In this document: in pieces, positions 61,500-62,895 of the stretch
How the letters are laid out: the number at the start of each line of letters is the position of its first letter
Position numbering within the stretch: position 1 is the stretch's first letter
From: an uncultured beta proteobacterium
GTDB taxonomy: Bacteria > Pseudomonadota > Gammaproteobacteria > Burkholderiales > Burkholderiaceae_C
Reading direction: 5' to 3'
Assembly: GCA_903838565.1 (NCBI GenBank)
Contig: CAILZB010000079.1
Span: 1-62,895, forward strand
DNA length: 62,895 bases
Translations under genes and position numbers: made by a program
Notes under the pieces: generated by a model
What the model was told of the DNA's origin: nothing
The model's database searches: none
What the model saw: the letters and a program-made list of their open reading frames with translations, nothing else

Positions 61500-61832
61500 T
61501 CACTTCGCCGAAAGAATCCACGCCACGGCGTTCTTGATCTCGGCCGCGTCCGTGGACTTGATCTTCTTGTGCTCTTCCTTCTTGCCGTCCAGCTCGACCA
61601 TGGGGCCGGTGGTGACATGCTTGTACAGCTTGTCTTCAGCGTCGGCCTTGCCGGCATATTTCTTCGCCACTTCCTTGTAGGAAGGGCCGTCTTTTTTCTT
61701 GTCCACCGCGTGGCACTTGAAGCAGTCGCTCTTCTTCAGCAAAGCCTGGGCTGCGTCAGCATCCACTGCGGCGTAGGCCATTGAAGTTGTCATCAGGCCA
61801 CAGGCCACCAGCAGGGTCGAAAGCAATTTCAT
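61500..61832 (-). CDS. Small class I c-type cytochrome, paralogue of the one at 51950
   Basis: A 110-residue monoheme cytochrome c with a signal peptide (~1-22, ending AYA), CxxCH at ~37-41 (SDCFKCHAVDKKKDGPSY), and the pattern KYAGKADAEDKLYKHVTTG shared with the 51950-52294 protein. The sixth heme ligand is not evident as Met. It is transcribed alone on the minus strand 129 bp after the CcmI-like gene. Possible general periplasmic electron shuttle. Confidence 0.88.
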   Translation of the reverse strand: MKLLSTLLVACGLMTTSMAYAAVDADAAQALLKKSDCFKCHAVDKKKDGPSYKEVAKKYAGKADAEDKLYKHVTTGPMVELDGKKEEHKKIKSTDAAEIKNAVAWILSAK

Positions 61833-61884
61833 TTAGGTCATCCTTCTATTGATAAAAAATAACTGGCCGCCTGCCATTCCTGAA

Positions 61885-61935
61885 AATTCACCCACCCGTA
61901 TTTTCTGCGGACGAACACGCGCACCGGGGTGAATT
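61885..61935. other. Inverted repeat between cytochrome and CcmI-like genes
   Basis: AATTCACCC (61885-61893) and GGGTGAATT (61927-61935) are perfect 9-bp arms separated by 33 bases. This could be the terminator stem of the CcmI-like gene or an operator for the cytochrome gene. Confidence 0.35.
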
Positions 61936-61961
61936 GTAGGGGAGATGGCAGGGCCACAGAA

Positions 61962-62895
61962 TCAAGGCTGGGCCTTGAGCTGCATGCCCATCCCGCCCTT
62001 GCTGCGGGCGTCAGTGATCTCCGCCTTCACCAGTTGCGCGTCCCTGGACGCCGGGTCCAGCACCGTGAGCACCGTCTCCCAGTACTTCACAGCCTGAGCG
62101 TAATCCGCGCGGGCATAGGCGTCAGAGCCTGCCATCATCAGCGCCATCGGGTGCTTGGGGTTGAGTGCCAGTGCCTTTTTCACCAGCACCATGGGTTTGC
62201 CTTCGAGCTTGCCGCTGCGGCTGGCGATCACATCCGCGTACTGCATCAGCAGTTCTGCATCGGCATCGACGACCTTGCCCGCTTTGCTGTAAGCGTCTTC
62301 GGCTTCGGCCAGCTTGCCCTGCACCTTGTAGGCTCGCGCCAGTCTGACCCAGCCTTGCAGGTCGCCCGGATTGGCTTTGAGCTTGGCGGCAAGGCCTTCG
62401 ATCATCTGGTTGATTTTTTCCGGCGTCATGGCGCCCGCTGCAGCAGCGTCCACCGGCGGCAGCTTGCCCGCGTCAGCGCCCGCCTTCGACTTGGGTGCGC
62501 CGGGCATGCCCGCCTTGGCGCGCGCATCGGCGATATTGGCCTCCACCTGCTGCGCATCGGCCGAGCCCGGCTCCAACACCAGCAGCAGTTTCTCCCACTG
62601 CGACACGGCCAGCGAGAACTCGTCCCGGCGGTAAGCCGCCACGCCCGACATCATCAGCCCCATCGGATGCTGCGGGTCCAGCGCCAGCGCCTTGTTCACC
62701 AGTTCCAGTGGCTTGCCTTCAATGTTGTCGTTGGCACGCACGGCCAGCAGGTCGGCGTAGTCCACCAGCAGGTCGGGGCTGGTGTTGACCACATCGCCGG
62801 CCTTGATGAAGGCCTGCTCGGCCTCGTCGAAGCGCTTCATCACCTTGTACGAGCGCGCCAGCATGGCCCAGCCCTTGGGGTCGTTCGGATTGGCC
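61962..62895 (-). CDS. CcmI-like TPR protein, C-terminal part (5' end outside window)
   Basis: A TPR protein resembling the C-terminal (CcmI-2) part of CcmI/CycH, which holds apocytochrome c for heme ligation. The frame is open to the window edge; 310 residues are visible. It consists of two homologous blocks of about 160 residues, each reading ANP..., GW..LAR(S/A)YKV, YAD, EGKP, KALAL(D/N)P-x-HPM, AY-R, WE..L-VL-P. They are joined by a Pro/Ala/Gly linker (GAPKSKAGADAGKLPPVDAAAAG). A cytochrome c gene lies just downstream. A generic TPR protein is the alternative. An upstream ccm locus would confirm it. Confidence 0.7.
   Translation of the reverse strand, partial: ANPNDPKGWAMLARSYKVMKRFDEAEQAFIKAGDVVNTSPDLLVDYADLLAVRANDNIEGKPLELVNKALALDPQHPMGLMMSGVAAYRRDEFSLAVSQWEKLLLVLEPGSADAQQVEANIADARAKAGMPGAPKSKAGADAGKLPPVDAAAAGAMTPEKINQMIEGLAAKLKANPGDLQGWVRLARAYKVQGKLAEAEDAYSKAGKVVDADAELLMQYADVIASRSGKLEGKPMVLVKKALALNPKHPMALMMAGSDAYARADYAQAVKYWETVLTVLDPASRDAQLVKAEITDARSKGGMGMQLKAQP

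Overview
The window is a high-GC chromosomal segment of a betaproteobacterium of order Burkholderiales, most like the Comamonadaceae (Rhodoferax/Polaromonas-type). The basis is gene content: a fused UraD-AllC purine-degradation enzyme, a large che operon, several GGDEF/EAL proteins, PotABCD-like and FbpABC-like importers, HexR-controlled zwf, and dispersed Comamonadaceae-style intergenic repeats. No rRNA, tRNA, CRISPR array, IS element or prophage was seen. Genes are tightly packed, with many ATGA-type start/stop overlaps.

Layout. 0-1.5 kb: end of a type II secretion operon (gspE', gspF). 1.6-3.6 kb: a cN-I-type 5'-nucleotidase and an exported GH-like protein. 3.6-8.3 kb: urate-to-ureidoglycolate degradation (uraH, puuE, fused uraD-allC, M20 hydrolase). 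8.3-13.3 kb: an SDR enzyme and a polyamine-type ABC importer, all on the minus strand. 13.4-14.7 kb: a lipoprotein and a ProQ/FinO RNA chaperone. 14.7-19.2 kb: a Cache-PAS-GGDEF-EAL protein, an HDAC-family hydrolase and a small GNAT. 19.2-33.3 kb: a minus-strand chemotaxis operon read as receiver, MCP, cheY, STAS, cheA, poly-HAMP MCP, cheW, cheR, cheD, cheB and finally a PAS-GGDEF-EAL protein. 33.4-37.5 kb: a NarX/NarL-type two-component pair. 37.7-42.8 kb: bacteriohemerythrin, a nitronate monooxygenase-like enzyme, PilZ, DUF3016, a phosphoesterase and a Tat-exported FAH-fold protein. 42.9-46.2 kb: a TPR membrane protein and CIRCE-controlled groESL. 46.4-49.6 kb: pgi, a VOC protein and an AlkX/YcaQ-type glycosylase. 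49.8-53.8 kb: a c-type cytochrome cluster that includes a nine-heme c plus cytochrome b fusion resembling Geobacter CbcL. 54.1-58.4 kb: an Fe(III)-type ABC importer. 58.6-61.4 kb: zwf, hexR, ruvC. 61.5-62.9 kb: a second small cytochrome c and a truncated CcmI-like TPR protein.

Two themes stand out. First, cyclic-di-GMP and chemotaxis look interlocked. The che operon ends in a GGDEF-EAL gene. Its CheA carries, between the P2-like region and the kinase core, two tandem 24-residue motifs closely matching the c-di-GMP-binding MshEN domain. A PilZ protein and a second GGDEF-EAL protein lie nearby; the latter shares its whole sensory module with the neighbouring histidine kinase. Second, the cytochrome cluster looks like a quinol-oxidising, inner-membrane-to-periplasm electron conduit. 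It lies behind a near-consensus FNR/ANR box, which suggests anaerobic (possibly metal or other extracellular acceptor) respiration.
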